Part shown: positions 25,420 to 34,820 of the stretch, piece by piece
Position numbering within the stretch: position 1 is the stretch's first letter
Layout: every line of letters begins with the position of its first letter
Source: Pontibacter coccineus
Lineage (GTDB): Bacteria > Bacteroidota > Bacteroidia > Cytophagales > Hymenobacteraceae
NCBI RefSeq assembly: GCF_030546575.1
Contig: NZ_JAUOTN010000003.1
Span: 496,001 to 560,000, forward strand
Direction of reading: 5' to 3'
Length of the DNA stretch: 64,000 nucleotides
Made by a program: the position numbers and the translations under genes
The notes under the pieces: generated by a model
Told to the model about the DNA's origin: nothing
What the model saw: only the letters and a program-made list of their open reading frames with translations
Databases searched by the model: none

Positions 25420-26577
25420 ATGAATCAAATACCTCTGACGGTGAGAAGAGCCATCGAAATAACAGGACTGTTTTTTCTGGGCTGGATTATAGTATTGGGA
25501 AAGGGACTGCTGGCGCCGCTGCTCATGGCCTTTTTCATCAGCATCATGCTATTGCCGCTCTTCCGTTTTTTCAGGAACAGGAAAATGCCGGAGGCGTTAG
25601 CGATTGGACTCAGCCTGTTAGCGATGATTGTGGTGCTGGGCGGCATTATCTGGTTTTTCTCCTCCCAGATCAGCGTGCTGATACGTGATTTTCCGACCAT
25701 CCAGAAAAACGTGATGAACCACCTGAACGCGCTGAGTACCTGGGTCGGGAGCAAGACACCCTTTTCGTCGCAGGAGCAGATCAATTTCGTTAAAGAGCAG
25801 AGCAACAACCTGCTGACCTATGCCGGTACCCTGTTGGGCGGTGTGGCTGGGGGCGTGACGGGCACGCTGATATTCCTGGGGCTGTTGCCGATCTACATCT
25901 TTTTGCTGCTCTTTTACCGCAACCTCCTGCTGCGCTTCGTGTTCCTGTGGTTCCCCCGCGACAACCACGAGAAAGTGGAAGAGACACTGCGCGAGATGCA
26001 GGTGATCATCAAAAGCTACCTGTTCGGCCTGCTCATACAGGTTACTTATATGACCGTGCTGCTGGGCGGCCTCCTGATGATCATCGGTATTAAGCACGCG
26101 CTGCTCATCGGTATTATTTTCGCCTTTCTCAACCTTATACCTTACGTGGGAGCGTTGTTGGGCAACATCATCGGGGTGCTGCTCACGCTGGCCTCGTCAC
26201 CTGAAATTTGGCCGATCTTTGTGGTATTGGGTACCATTGCCGGTGTGCAGTTCCTGGATAACAATATCCTGATGCCGCGCATCGTGGGCTCAAAAGTTAA
26301 GATCAATGCCCTCGCCACCATCGTGGGGGTGGTCGTGGGCGGCGAGATAGCAGGTATAGCAGGCATGTTCCTGTCGCTCCCCATTATTGCGGTGCTGAAG
26401 GTAGTGTTCGACAGAACGGACCAGTTCAAGCAGTGGGGCGTGCTGTTTGGTGATGAGCGCCCCTCCCGCAGCCCCATGGAAGTGTCGGTGCTGCGCTGGA
26501 ATACAAAAGCCATCCGCCGGAAACTGGAGAAGGAAAACGAGATAGAGTCGCCACATGATGGAGAGGAGAAGAAGTAG
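25420..26577 (+). CDS. AI-2E family transporter
   Basis: The protein has 385 residues and about eight transmembrane helices in the AI-2E/PerM arrangement: two N-terminal helices (ITGLFFLGWIIVLGKGLLAPLLMAFFIS), a soluble loop, then helices containing GVAGGVTGTLIFLGLLPIYIF and LNLIPYVGALLGNIIGV. It carries FLDNNILMPRIVGSKV, a family signature, and GIAGMFLSLPIIAVLKVVFDR. Named members export AI-2 or act as sodium/proton antiporters; the substrate here is not known. The ATG at 25420 is used, since the frame upstream lacks family resemblance and overlaps the divergent transporter start. Confidence 0.88.
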   Translation: MNQIPLTVRRAIEITGLFFLGWIIVLGKGLLAPLLMAFFISIMLLPLFRFFRNRKMPEALAIGLSLLAMIVVLGGIIWFFSSQISVLIRDFPTIQKNVMNHLNALSTWVGSKTPFSSQEQINFVKEQSNNLLTYAGTLLGGVAGGVTGTLIFLGLLPIYIFLLLFYRNLLLRFVFLWFPRDNHEKVEETLREMQVIIKSYLFGLLIQVTYMTVLLGGLLMIIGIKHALLIGIIFAFLNLIPYVGALLGNIIGVLLTLASSPEIWPIFVVLGTIAGVQFLDNNILMPRIVGSKVKINALATIVGVVVGGEIAGIAGMFLSLPIIAVLKVVFDRTDQFKQWGVLFGDERPSRSPMEVSVLRWNTKAIRRKLEKENEIESPHDGEEKK

Positions 26578-26619
26578 CGGTCGCGGTAATTCAGTCCTTC
26601 GGCTTTGCCCTCAAATTCG

Positions 26620-26627
26620 TAACTTTG
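26620..26627 (+). promoter_or_regulatory. rarA -7 element
   Basis: TAACTTTG fits TAnnTTTG and lies 34 nt before the rarA ATG. No -33 box at the usual distance is clear. Confidence 0.5.
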
Positions 26628-26661
26628 TTTAGACCGAACTCCCAAGAGAGAATAAGAGCAG

Positions 26662-27930
26662 ATGAATCACCCGAACGTACCGTTGGCCGAGCGCATGCGG
26701 CCACACAACCTGGACCAGTATTACGGACAAAAGCACCTGGTGGGGCCTACCGGCATCCTGCGTCGCTACATTGAGGGCGGCGTGATACCGAGCATGATCT
26801 TGTGGGGGCCTCCGGGTGTGGGCAAAACTACCCTGGCCAACATCATTGCCAACCAGATGAAGGTGCCTTTCGTGGCGCTGAGCGCCATCAATGCAGGTGT
26901 AAAGGACATCCGGGAAGTGATTGAGCAGGCCAAAAAACGGCAAGGTACGGTACTTTTCATCGACGAGATCCACCGCTTCAACAAGTCGCAGCAGGACGCT
27001 TTGCTGGGCGCTGTCGAAAAAGGAACAGTGACATTGGTGGGCGCTACTACCGAGAACCCTTCCTTTGAGGTGATCTCGGCCCTGCTGTCGCGCTGCCAGG
27101 TATACATCCTCAAGCACCTCACCAAAGATGAACTGATCGAACTGGTTGACAAAGCCCTGGAACAGGACGAATGGATGCGCCACCGCAAGGTGCGGATAGA
27201 GGAATACGAGGCGCTGCTGACTATTTCGGGTGGAGATGCCCGCAAGCTGCTCAACCTGCTCGAGATTGTGGCCGAAGGCATCAAAGCCGACGAGGTGGTG
27301 GTAACCAACGAGTTGGTGAAGCAGGTGGCCCAGCAGAACATCGTGATGTATGACAAGTCCGGTGAGATGCACTATGATCTGGTGTCGGCCTTCATTAAAT
27401 CCATCCGCGGCTCGGACCCCAATGCGGCCGTCTACTGGCTGGCCCGCATGATCGAGGGTGGCGAGGACCCTAAGTTTATTGCCCGTCGTTTGCTCATCGC
27501 GTCTTCTGAGGACATCGGTCTGGCGAATGCGAACGCCCTGCTTATGGCCACCAACTGTTTCCAGGCGGTGCAGATGATCGGTTATCCGGAAGCAGAGATC
27601 ATCCTGTCGCAATGCACAGTATACCTGGCCACTTCGCCCAAGAGCAACGCGAGTTACAAGGCCATCAAGCAGGCAAGGCAGCTGGTGCAGCAGACCGGCA
27701 ACCTGCCCGTGCCGCTGCACATCCGCAACGCCCCGACCAAACTGATGAAAGAGATTGGCTACGGCAACAACTACAAATACGCCCACGACTACGAAGGCAA
27801 TTTCGTGCAGCAGGAGTTCATGCCACAAGAGCTTACCAACACCGCCCTCTACCAGCCTGGCGATAACGCCCGCGAGCGTGACTTGCTCAAGCAACTGCAG
27901 GCACAGTGGGGAAAGAAGTATCGGTATTAG
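26662..27930 (+). CDS. rarA: Replication-associated recombination ATPase RarA
   Basis: RarA (MgsA) is an AAA+ clamp-loader-like ATPase acting at stalled replication forks. The 422-residue protein has Walker A GPPGVGKT (about residues 49-56), Walker B LFIDEIHRF and sensor GATTENPSFEV. The arginine-finger region is LLSRCQVY. The C-terminal tetramerisation part includes YWLARMIEGGEDPKFIARRL and YGNNYKYAHDYEGNFV. The length fits the family. Repeat mosaic B starts shortly after the stop. Confidence 0.95.
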   Translation: MNHPNVPLAERMRPHNLDQYYGQKHLVGPTGILRRYIEGGVIPSMILWGPPGVGKTTLANIIANQMKVPFVALSAINAGVKDIREVIEQAKKRQGTVLFIDEIHRFNKSQQDALLGAVEKGTVTLVGATTENPSFEVISALLSRCQVYILKHLTKDELIELVDKALEQDEWMRHRKVRIEEYEALLTISGGDARKLLNLLEIVAEGIKADEVVVTNELVKQVAQQNIVMYDKSGEMHYDLVSAFIKSIRGSDPNAAVYWLARMIEGGEDPKFIARRLLIASSEDIGLANANALLMATNCFQAVQMIGYPEAEIILSQCTVYLATSPKSNASYKAIKQARQLVQQTGNLPVPLHIRNAPTKLMKEIGYGNNYKYAHDYEGNFVQQEFMPQELTNTALYQPGDNARERDLLKQLQAQWGKKYRY

Positions 27931-28025
27931 AAGTTTGGGAGTTGAGGAATTAAAGAGTTTCGGAGTTAGAATTGTATCGACTTTACACAGTAACTTCTTT
28001 CATGCATGAACCCAACTGAACGCTC

Positions 28026-28285
28026 TTCCGGACATCTGTGTCCGGAAGCATTTCTGCCGGGGACATCCTTGTCCCCGTGTACCTGCAAAACAGGCAAATG
28101 GACAACAGGCCTCAACAGGCTCATTCGGATTTATCAATCCGAAAGCAAACGGCAGGGGATTTCCTAATCCCCGTATACCTGCAGACCCACGCACGGGGAT
28201 GTGGACATCCCCAACAGAAAACTTCGGGACATGGATGTCCCGAAGAGCCTTTCAGAAAAGAGCGCAAGACAGATCGCGGTCTGTC
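28026..28285. repeat. Array B of seven short palindromes
   Basis: Stems lie at 28026-28047 (TTCCGGACA, loop TCTG), 28059-28076 (GGGGACA, TCCT), 28124-28143 (TTCGGATT, TATC) and 28155-28172 (GGGGATT, TCCT). The rest are at 28195-28212 (GGGGATGT, GG), 28223-28244 (TTCGGGACA, TGGA) and 28268-28285 (GACAGATCG, one mismatch). Three stems are the same as in array A, and the last element in both arrays is a GACAG...CTGTC palindrome followed by CCGA(A/G)TCGTGCA. Confidence 0.85.
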
Positions 28286-28427
28286 CGAATCGTGCAACAG
28301 CAATTATGCCCCCGTATACCTGACCGAATCGGTGTACCTCTATACCTGACAAAGTCCCGCACTAACACAACTGCCTGAATCGTGCAGGAAAATCCCCTCC
28401 TCTGAAAGGCAGGTTAATCGTGCACCC

Positions 28428-28482
28428 AACAATTAGCAATCAACAATCCAACAATTTAGCATTTCAACCACCAACAATTCAA
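28428..28482. repeat. Degenerate AACAATT intergenic repeat
   Basis: CAACAATTAGCAATC, CAACAATCC, AACAATTTAGC and CAACAATTC units recur at about 10-20 nt. The same repeat type occurs at 10170-10212 and, inverted, at 41525-41580. Confidence 0.5.
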
Positions 28483-28529
28483 TTAGTCTATGAAAAGGCC
28501 CGATTGGTCGAGATTGCTGTATATTGGGG

Positions 28530-28559
28530 TTTGGTATTGAACTTTAAGCGCTATTTTTG
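28530..28559 (+). promoter_or_regulatory. sppA promoter
   Basis: TTTG at 28530-28533 and TATTTTTG at 28552-28559 are 18 nt apart, a full Bacteroidetes promoter match 67 nt before the sppA ATG. Confidence 0.7.
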
Positions 28560-28626
28560 TTTATTGTATGCAGGGACCTATACTTTCTGGTGCCTTAAAA
28601 CAGAACCTTAAAAATAAGTAGAACCT

Positions 28627-30390
28627 ATGTTGAATTTCCTCAGATATGTGCTGGCGACCATCCTTGGCCTGTTCATATTTTTCTTTCTGGGCCTCCTGAT
28701 CATGGTCGGCGTTATTGCGGCATCTGCCTCTAAGGGGGATGTCACGGTAGCCGAAAACTCCGTGCTGGAGCTTAAACTGGACAAAGCAATTGTAGAGCGC
28801 GAGCAGGAGAATCCTTTCGGTGATTTTTCCTTTGGCTTCTTCTCTATGAGTAGCGGCGACGGATTGGATCAGATCAAAGCCTCTATTCGCCGCGCCAAAA
28901 CAGACGACAATGTAAAAGGCATCTTCCTGAACATGCGTTTCGTGGATGCCGGTATGGGCAAGCTGGAAGAGATCCGCGACGAGCTGATCGACTTCAAGGA
29001 GTCGGGCAAATTCATTGTATCGTACGGTGACATGACCAACGAGAAGGCTTACTACCTGTCTTCTGTGGCCGACAAAATATACCTGAACCCGATGGGCACG
29101 CTGGAGTTTAACGGCATCAGCTCTGAGGTGTTCTTCTTCAAAGGCACCCTGGAAAAACTTGACATCCAGCCTGAAATTTTTAAAGTAGGCGATTTTAAAA
29201 GTGCGGTAGAGCCTTTCTTCCTCGACAAGATGAGCGAGGCCAACCGCGAGCAGATGACCTCCTTCCTGAACTCGATCAACGACTACCAACTGCGCAAGAT
29301 CGCAAAGGCACGCGGCAAGACCTACGAAGAGCTGAAAAAAGTATCGGATGAGGTGCTGGTGCGCGAAGCCGAAGACGCTAAAACGCATGGTCTGGCCACT
29401 GACATTGGCTACTACGACGAAGCCATCGATTACATGAAAGAGCAGCTTGGTGTCGAGACTGACAAGAAACTGCAACTGATTAGCCTGGCCAAATACAAAA
29501 AAGTGAAAGACGCTGAGAAGACTGGTTCCGCTAAAAACCGCATTGCCGTGATTTACGCGGAAGGCGATATTGTGGACGGTGAAGGCGATGACGACCAGAT
29601 TGGTAGCACTCGTTATGCAGAAGCGATCCGCAATGCCCGTATGGACAAGAACGTGAAGGCGGTGGTGCTGCGCATCAACTCTCCGGGTGGCAGCGCGCTG
29701 GCGTCTGATGTGATGTGGCGTGAAATCCAGGAGACCCGCAAAGTGAAGCCGGTGATTGCCTCCATGTCTGACATGGCTGCCTCCGGCGGTTACTACATGG
29801 CCATGGGCTGCGATACGATCGTGGCGCACCCGAACACCATCACAGGCAGTATCGGTGTGTTTGGCATTGTTCCGAACTTCGAAGGCTTCTTCAAGAACAA
29901 GCTGGGCATCACCGTGGACCGCGTAAGCACTGGCAACCACTCAGATCTGCCAACAGTTACCCGCGCCATGACGCCGTTTGAAAAAGAGATCGTGCAGCGC
30001 GAGATCAACAAGATCTACGAGGTATTCACGCAGAAAGCGGCTGACGGCCGTGGCATGTCGCAGGACGAGCTGAAGAAATTCGCTTCGGGCCGTGTGTGGT
30101 CAGGTATAGAAGCCAAGGAGCGCAACCTGATAGACGTACATGGTGGCCTGGAAAAAGCCATCGAGATTGCCGCTGCCCGTGTAGGTATAGAAGATGACTA
30201 CCGCATTAAGGAGCTGCCGCGCCGCAAAAATTTCTTCGAAGAGATGCTCGGTGAGGCTGGCTCACAGGTAAAAGAGCGCGCTGTGAAGGCCGAACTCGGT
30301 CAGCTATACCCTGTGTACAACATGTACAAGAAAGTAGAGAATATGCAGGGTATCCAAACCCGCATGCCGTATGAGCTGATCGTACAGTAA
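28627..30390 (+). CDS. sppA: Signal peptide peptidase SppA, long form
   Basis: SppA digests remnant signal peptides in the inner membrane. This 587-residue protein has one N-terminal helix (about 10-33) and the tandem-domain layout of the 67-kDa form. The general base Lys is in SSVADKIYL (K150) and the nucleophile Ser in NSPGGSALAS (S356), matching the two-domain active site of the E. coli enzyme. The second domain ends with GRVWSGIEAKERNLIDVHGGL. A full promoter precedes it and a terminator follows. Confidence 0.94.
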   Translation: MLNFLRYVLATILGLFIFFFLGLLIMVGVIAASASKGDVTVAENSVLELKLDKAIVEREQENPFGDFSFGFFSMSSGDGLDQIKASIRRAKTDDNVKGIFLNMRFVDAGMGKLEEIRDELIDFKESGKFIVSYGDMTNEKAYYLSSVADKIYLNPMGTLEFNGISSEVFFFKGTLEKLDIQPEIFKVGDFKSAVEPFFLDKMSEANREQMTSFLNSINDYQLRKIAKARGKTYEELKKVSDEVLVREAEDAKTHGLATDIGYYDEAIDYMKEQLGVETDKKLQLISLAKYKKVKDAEKTGSAKNRIAVIYAEGDIVDGEGDDDQIGSTRYAEAIRNARMDKNVKAVVLRINSPGGSALASDVMWREIQETRKVKPVIASMSDMAASGGYYMAMGCDTIVAHPNTITGSIGVFGIVPNFEGFFKNKLGITVDRVSTGNHSDLPTVTRAMTPFEKEIVQREINKIYEVFTQKAADGRGMSQDELKKFASGRVWSGIEAKERNLIDVHGGLEKAIEIAAARVGIEDDYRIKELPRRKNFFEEMLGEAGSQVKERAVKAELGQLYPVYNMYKKVENMQGIQTRMPYELIVQ

Positions 30391-30431
30391 CAAAGCTGGC
30401 CAGGTATAACCTGCTGCAAATGCAATATTTG

Positions 30432-30463
30432 AAAGCCCGTTGGTGTAAACCAGCGGGCTTTTT
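30432..30463. terminator. Rho-independent terminator after sppA
   Basis: AAAGCCCGTTGGT (30432-30444) pairs with ACCAGCGGGCTTT (30449-30461) with one wobble, followed by T residues. Confidence 0.88.
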
Positions 30464-30599
30464 GTTTCAGGTCCGTTCCTTTTTTTGCAAATTGCGAAGA
30501 AGAGCGAAATCAGAGTGTCATGCCCACACATGATTAAAATCATTTATTCTCTCAGGATAAATGCCCTATTTCGCGAACCTTAAAACAGCATAAAAAACG

Positions 30600-31424
30600 A
30601 TGAACGATATGATGCAGCAATTACGAGAGTCCGCTTCTTATATACAGGACCAGACAGGCAATTTCCAACCTGAGTTCGGAATTATACTGGGCACGGGCCT
30701 GGGCGCTTTGATCAAAGAAATTGAGATAGAATATAGCCTCGATTATGCCGATATCCCGCACTTCCCTGTGTCAACGGTGGAGAGCCATACCGGCCGCCTG
30801 GCTTTTGGAACGCTGGCCGGGCGTCGCGTGATCGTGATGCAGGGACGCTTCCATTTCTACGAAGGCTATACCATGCACCAGGTGGTGCACCCGGTGCGTG
30901 TGATGAAATTGCTGGGCGTGCAGAAGCTGTTCATCTCCAATGCCTGCGGCGGCCTGAACCCTGCTTTCAGTACCTCTGACCTGATGGTGATCACCGACCA
31001 CATTAACCTGCAGCCATCCAACCCGCTGATCGGTCCGAACCTGGACGAACTGGGACCTCGCTTCCCAGACATGAGCGAAGTGTACGATGAGCAGATGGTG
31101 CGCCAGGCAATGGTCATCGCCGAAGATGCCGGCTTCACGCTGCAAGAGGGTGTTTACGCCAGCGTACCAGGTCCTATGCTGGAAACTCTGGCTGAGTATA
31201 CCTACATTGCCCGCATAGGGGCCGATGTTGTAGGTATGTCGACCGTGCCGGAAGCCATTGCGGCCCGCCACATGGGCATGAAGATTTTTGGCATCTCTGT
31301 CATCACCGACATGGGTACGCCCGACCGCATCAAGAAAGTGAACCTGGCCGATATTCTGGAAGCCGCCGCTATTGCGGAGCCACGCATGACCCTGCTGATA
31401 AAAGAACTGGTGCGTCAGCAATAG
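30600..31424 (+). CDS. Purine nucleoside phosphorylase, trimeric type
   Basis: This enzyme splits inosine and guanosine with phosphate into base and ribose-1-phosphate, for purine salvage. The 274-residue protein matches the trimeric PNP family: GIILGTGLGALIK with the phosphate-binding Ser/Thr region, VMQGRFHFYEGY, then LFISNACGGLNPAFSTSDLMVITDHINLQ. Further on come YASVPGPMLETLAEYTYI and GMSTVPEAIAARHMGMKIFGISVITDMG. An internal ATG at 30609 is a possible alternative start. A strong terminator follows. Confidence 0.94.
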   Translation: MNDMMQQLRESASYIQDQTGNFQPEFGIILGTGLGALIKEIEIEYSLDYADIPHFPVSTVESHTGRLAFGTLAGRRVIVMQGRFHFYEGYTMHQVVHPVRVMKLLGVQKLFISNACGGLNPAFSTSDLMVITDHINLQPSNPLIGPNLDELGPRFPDMSEVYDEQMVRQAMVIAEDAGFTLQEGVYASVPGPMLETLAEYTYIARIGADVVGMSTVPEAIAARHMGMKIFGISVITDMGTPDRIKKVNLADILEAAAIAEPRMTLLIKELVRQQ

Positions 31425-31456
31425 TAGCCTTAACAATTAAGTAAAGCATATAAGCA

Positions 31457-31495
31457 CAAGCAGGGGCGGCCAAATTGGCTGCCCCTGCTTGTTTT
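31457..31495. terminator. Rho-independent terminator after the PNP gene
   Basis: CAAGCAGGGGCGGCCA (31457-31472) pairs with TGGCTGCCCCTGCTTG (31476-31491) with one wobble, then TTTT. Confidence 0.9.
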
Positions 31496-31642
31496 GAGAC
31501 TAGTTATAGGGTTAAGAATGCGAGGGAAAGGAGTAAGGTTTTGACACGCCTTGCCTGATTACCTCCCAGGTCAGGTTGAAGCAGTGCCGGATGTAGGTCC
31601 GGTACAGAACTGGCCGGGAATAAAAATGCCTCCTAATGATTC

Positions 31643-32458
31643 TTACTTTTCTATCACCACTGTTTTGCGGTTATAAGAGAGGTTCGTAAAGATGCCGATG
31701 CCGCCTTTCACCGAGGAGACAATGCGCGAGGGCTGCGCAAAGGGGTTACCGTTGGCATTGCGCGCATCCGATATAGAGCCTAAGAAATCGTAGTACTGCT
31801 GCTCGATGTGGAAGAGCGAAACGACCAGTGTATCGCCCTGCTCGTAGTCGTAGCCCGAACCGTAAGATACGCGCTGGCCATTCGTGAGCTGGTCGCTGGA
31901 TATGAAATCACGCTGAGAGGAATTGGAAAGGCTGTCGCGGTGCACCATGTAGCGGTAGAAGTTAACAGCATCCGGGTCGTCCTGGTAGGAAGTGAGCAGA
32001 TAGGCTTTGTTCTTTTCATTGAACTTCCATTCCACTGCCTCGATCGGCACCTGGCCCAGGATGGTAGTGGTGCCAGTTACGTGGCGCCCTTTCTTGTCTT
32101 TTACCTCCAGCGTTACTACATCGCCGGGCTGCAGGTCCAGCTTTTCGCTTATGCGGTGAGTGTAGTACTTGCCGGTTTGCTTGTTCTGAACAGGGCTGAA
32201 AGGCAGCTTGATCGTTCTGCCCTTGTGCGTAATAAATACCTCAGCATCAGGTACAAGCGGCAGCTCCGGGTCGTTAAAGTAGCTCACGCTTTCCAGTACC
32301 ACGGCCCGTAGAGTTTTGCCGGGCTCCAGATAGCACTCCACTACCAATTGTGACTCGTGGGGTGGCAGTTTTACTTCCACTTCCTGCTCCATGTCGCAGG
32401 AGGCCAGTAGCAAAAGCAGGGGCAACAGCAAGGTATAGATCGTAGGTCTGGTCTTCAT
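31643..32458 (-). CDS. DUF4249 lipoprotein coupled to a TonB receptor
   Basis: The 271-residue protein has a lipoprotein signal with lipobox LLASC (Cys about 21). It then has the DUF4249 pattern: LVVECYLEPGKTLRAVVLESVSYF, VTLEVKDKKGRHVTGTTTI and a C-terminal SSVKGGIGIFTNLSYN. DUF4249 proteins are Bacteroidetes surface lipoproteins encoded next to TonB-dependent receptors and probably act as their binding partners. The start codon overlaps the receptor stop by one base (TGATG), so translation is coupled. Confidence 0.88.
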   Translation of the reverse strand: MKTRPTIYTLLLPLLLLLASCDMEQEVEVKLPPHESQLVVECYLEPGKTLRAVVLESVSYFNDPELPLVPDAEVFITHKGRTIKLPFSPVQNKQTGKYYTHRISEKLDLQPGDVVTLEVKDKKGRHVTGTTTILGQVPIEAVEWKFNEKNKAYLLTSYQDDPDAVNFYRYMVHRDSLSNSSQRDFISSDQLTNGQRVSYGSGYDYEQGDTLVVSLFHIEQQYYDFLGSISDARNANGNPFAQPSRIVSSVKGGIGIFTNLSYNRKTVVIEK

Positions 32459-34773
32459 CAGAACTTGAAATTATAAGTAACAGAAGGTATAACCGGAAAC
32501 AGGGACACCTGCTTGGCCCGGAAGCCGAGCGTCTCATTGTCATCCTCATCCTTCACCTGTTCAAAATACACAAAGTACGGGTTGCGACGGTTGTAGGCGT
32601 TGTAGGCACTGAAGGTCAGGTCTGCCTCGCCGCGCTTCGGGTTGAGCTTAAGCACCAGGCCCAGGTCCAGGCGGTGGAAAGCGGCCAGCCGGAAGCTGTT
32701 GCGGTCGCTGTACACGGGCACTACGGTAGCACCTTTGCCCTGCACATCCTGAAACGCAAAGCGGGCCACGGGGAGCGAATAGGCATTGCCGGTGCCATAC
32801 ACAAAGGCGCCGGTCAGGTGGATGCGCTTGCTCAACTCGTGCAGCACTACCACGCTTACGTCATGACGGCGGTCGTGGCGGGTCGGGAAGCGGCGCCCCC
32901 CGTTGATGTCATCGAACTGGCGGTAGCTCCACGACAAGGTATAGCCCACCCATCCCGTGGTGCGGCCCTTTATCTTTTCGAGGTATACCTCATTACCGTA
33001 GCTCTCGCCTTTGCCAAACAGGAATTCGTCCTCCAGGTTGTCATTCACAAACAGGTTGGCGCCGTCGCGGAAATCGATCTGGCGGTGCATCCACTTGTAG
33101 TACAGTTCGTTCGTGATCATGTAGCGGCCCCCGCCAAAAAGATGGCTTATACCTGCGGCCACCTGTTGCGAGCGCTGCGGCTTCACGTAGTCGTTGGAAG
33201 GATACCAGATATCGGTCGGTAGCGAGGCGCCGGAGTTGGCTACCAGGTGAATGTACTGCATCATGCTGGCATAGCTGGCCTTCAGCGACGTTCTTTCGCT
33301 CAGGCTATACCTGGCAGAAGCCCGGGGCTCAAGTGCGCTGTAAGTCTTGCCTCCGCTGTTGAAGGCTGAGAGCCGCACACCGTAGTTGAGCGAAAACTGG
33401 CTGTTTACCTGGAAATCATCGGCTACATAGGCTGCAGCTTCCGTGGCCTCATAGTCGTTGCCTGCACTGAAACTTTGCCGGTCGTCGTCAGAGTCGAAGT
33501 TGAGGCGGCCGATGGTAAAATCGTGCTTAGTGGCCATGGCGCCGAATTGCAAGGTATGGCCCTTGTCCAGGATCAGGCTGAAGTCCGTTTTCAGGGCCAG
33601 GTCGCGGATGTCGGAGGTCAGGTTAAAGCTGAACACGTCGATCTTGTTGCTGACGTTGTACTGGTAGCTGCTGCCCGAAAGCGTGGTGTTTACCCGAAAG
33701 CGTGGATTGAACTTATGCTGCCAGCGAAGGGAGCCCACTTTGTTACCCCAGTCGAAGCCAAACTCAAAATCAGCGTCATTGAACCCAAAGAAGTCGCGCC
33801 CGTAATAGCCGCTTATGAACAGTTCGTCTTTCTCGCCCAGCTTGTAATTGGCCTTGCCGTTGAGGTCGTAGAAGTAGTAGTCAGGTATAGGATTGAAGTC
33901 TTCCTTGCCCTCCTGCAGGCGGTTAATCTGGCGTGTGAACACATCGACATACGTGCGCCGGCCGGAGAGGATGAACGAGGACTTGTCTTTCACGATCGGC
34001 CCGTCCACCGTCAGGCGCGAGGCAATCAGGCCGAGGCCGCCGGTTACGCCGATGCGCTCCTTGTTGCCCTCCCGCATCTTCACATCCAACACAGAAGACA
34101 GCCTGCCGCCAAACTGCGCCGGAAAGCCCCCTTTGTAGAGCTCCACACTTTCCACGGCATCCGGGTTGAAAACCGAGAAGAAACCGAACAGGTGAGAGGC
34201 ATTGTACACCACGGCATCATCCAGCAGCACCAGGTTCTGGTCCGGCCCGCCGCCGCGCACGTAAAGGCCCGATGCGCCTTCACCACCCGACTGCACCCCG
34301 GGCTTGAGCTGCAGTACCTTGATCAGGTCGACCTCCCCGAAAAGTGCCGGCAACAGCTTGGCCTCCCGCGTGGTCAGCGTCTCGACGCTCATCTGACTGG
34401 CATTGAGCTTCTGCTGCAGGGAATTGGCCTCAATCACGACTTCGCCCAACTGGCTGTTGGCAGGCAGCAAGGCAAAGTTGACGGTCAGGTTTTGGCCAGA
34501 GACTTCGATGCTGCGGGTAGTGGCTTCGTAGCCGATGTAGGTGGCCTGCAAGGTATAGCTGCCCTCGGGCAGTTGCAAGGTATAGAAACCACGGCCATCC
34601 GTTACAGCGCCGGTGCGCAGCTCAGGAACCGATACCGTAGCCCCGATGAGTGCGTCTTCATTGCCGGTGCCGCGCACGTAACCACTGATGGTATAGGTGC
34701 TCTGAGCAAACACATCGGCGGTTATGAGACTGAGTAAGCAGAAAAGGTATACAGCAAAAGCTGGTAAGCGCAT
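32458..34773 (-). CDS. TonB-dependent receptor with carboxypeptidase-like N-domain
   Basis: The 771-residue receptor starts with a signal peptide ending DVFAQ. A carboxypeptidase-regulatory-like beta domain follows (ISGYVRGTGNEDALIGATV...TDGRGFYTLQLPEG), then the plug (GEVDLIKVLQLKPGVQSGGEGASGLYVRGGGPDQNLVLLDDAVVY). The long barrel contains AFNSGGKTYSALEPRAS and ends in VTYNFKF. The plug and domain order match the SusC-related, DUF4249-linked subfamily. It imports an unknown ligand with TonB/ExbBD energy. It is the first gene of a two-gene operon with the DUF4249 lipoprotein, and TACCTTTG at 34813-34820 gives a promoter element. Confidence 0.93.
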   Translation of the reverse strand: MRLPAFAVYLFCLLSLITADVFAQSTYTISGYVRGTGNEDALIGATVSVPELRTGAVTDGRGFYTLQLPEGSYTLQATYIGYEATTRSIEVSGQNLTVNFALLPANSQLGEVVIEANSLQQKLNASQMSVETLTTREAKLLPALFGEVDLIKVLQLKPGVQSGGEGASGLYVRGGGPDQNLVLLDDAVVYNASHLFGFFSVFNPDAVESVELYKGGFPAQFGGRLSSVLDVKMREGNKERIGVTGGLGLIASRLTVDGPIVKDKSSFILSGRRTYVDVFTRQINRLQEGKEDFNPIPDYYFYDLNGKANYKLGEKDELFISGYYGRDFFGFNDADFEFGFDWGNKVGSLRWQHKFNPRFRVNTTLSGSSYQYNVSNKIDVFSFNLTSDIRDLALKTDFSLILDKGHTLQFGAMATKHDFTIGRLNFDSDDDRQSFSAGNDYEATEAAAYVADDFQVNSQFSLNYGVRLSAFNSGGKTYSALEPRASARYSLSERTSLKASYASMMQYIHLVANSGASLPTDIWYPSNDYVKPQRSQQVAAGISHLFGGGRYMITNELYYKWMHRQIDFRDGANLFVNDNLEDEFLFGKGESYGNEVYLEKIKGRTTGWVGYTLSWSYRQFDDINGGRRFPTRHDRRHDVSVVVLHELSKRIHLTGAFVYGTGNAYSLPVARFAFQDVQGKGATVVPVYSDRNSFRLAAFHRLDLGLVLKLNPKRGEADLTFSAYNAYNRRNPYFVYFEQVKDEDDNETLGFRAKQVSLFPVIPSVTYNFKF

Positions 34774-34812
34774 CTAACTAAATTTAAAACGGGAGGCTTT
34801 GAAAATCAGGTA

Positions 34813-34820
34813 CAAAGGTA
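34813..34820 (-). promoter_or_regulatory. -7 element of the receptor/DUF4249 operon
   Basis: TACCTTTG on the minus strand fits TAnnTTTG and lies 40 nt before the receptor ATG. The -33 box is not clear. Confidence 0.5.

Larger units (their letters stand above)
27931..28529. other. Gene-free repeat mosaic B
   Basis: Nothing here looks coding. From left to right it holds degenerate GAGTTTGGGAGTT-type units (27930-27975), the palindrome array (28026-28285), a tail of AATCGTGCA and TATACCTG units (28286-28390) and a C/G-rich segment ending AATCGTGCA (28389-28424). AACAATT units (28428-28482) lead up to the sppA promoter. The order of parts resembles mosaic A. Confidence 0.7.

Noticed and set aside
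28000..28352. Open frames of 60-103 codons across mosaic B
   Set aside because: They translate the palindrome array; the same peptide scraps (such as IPVYLQ) appear from unrelated frames in mosaic A.
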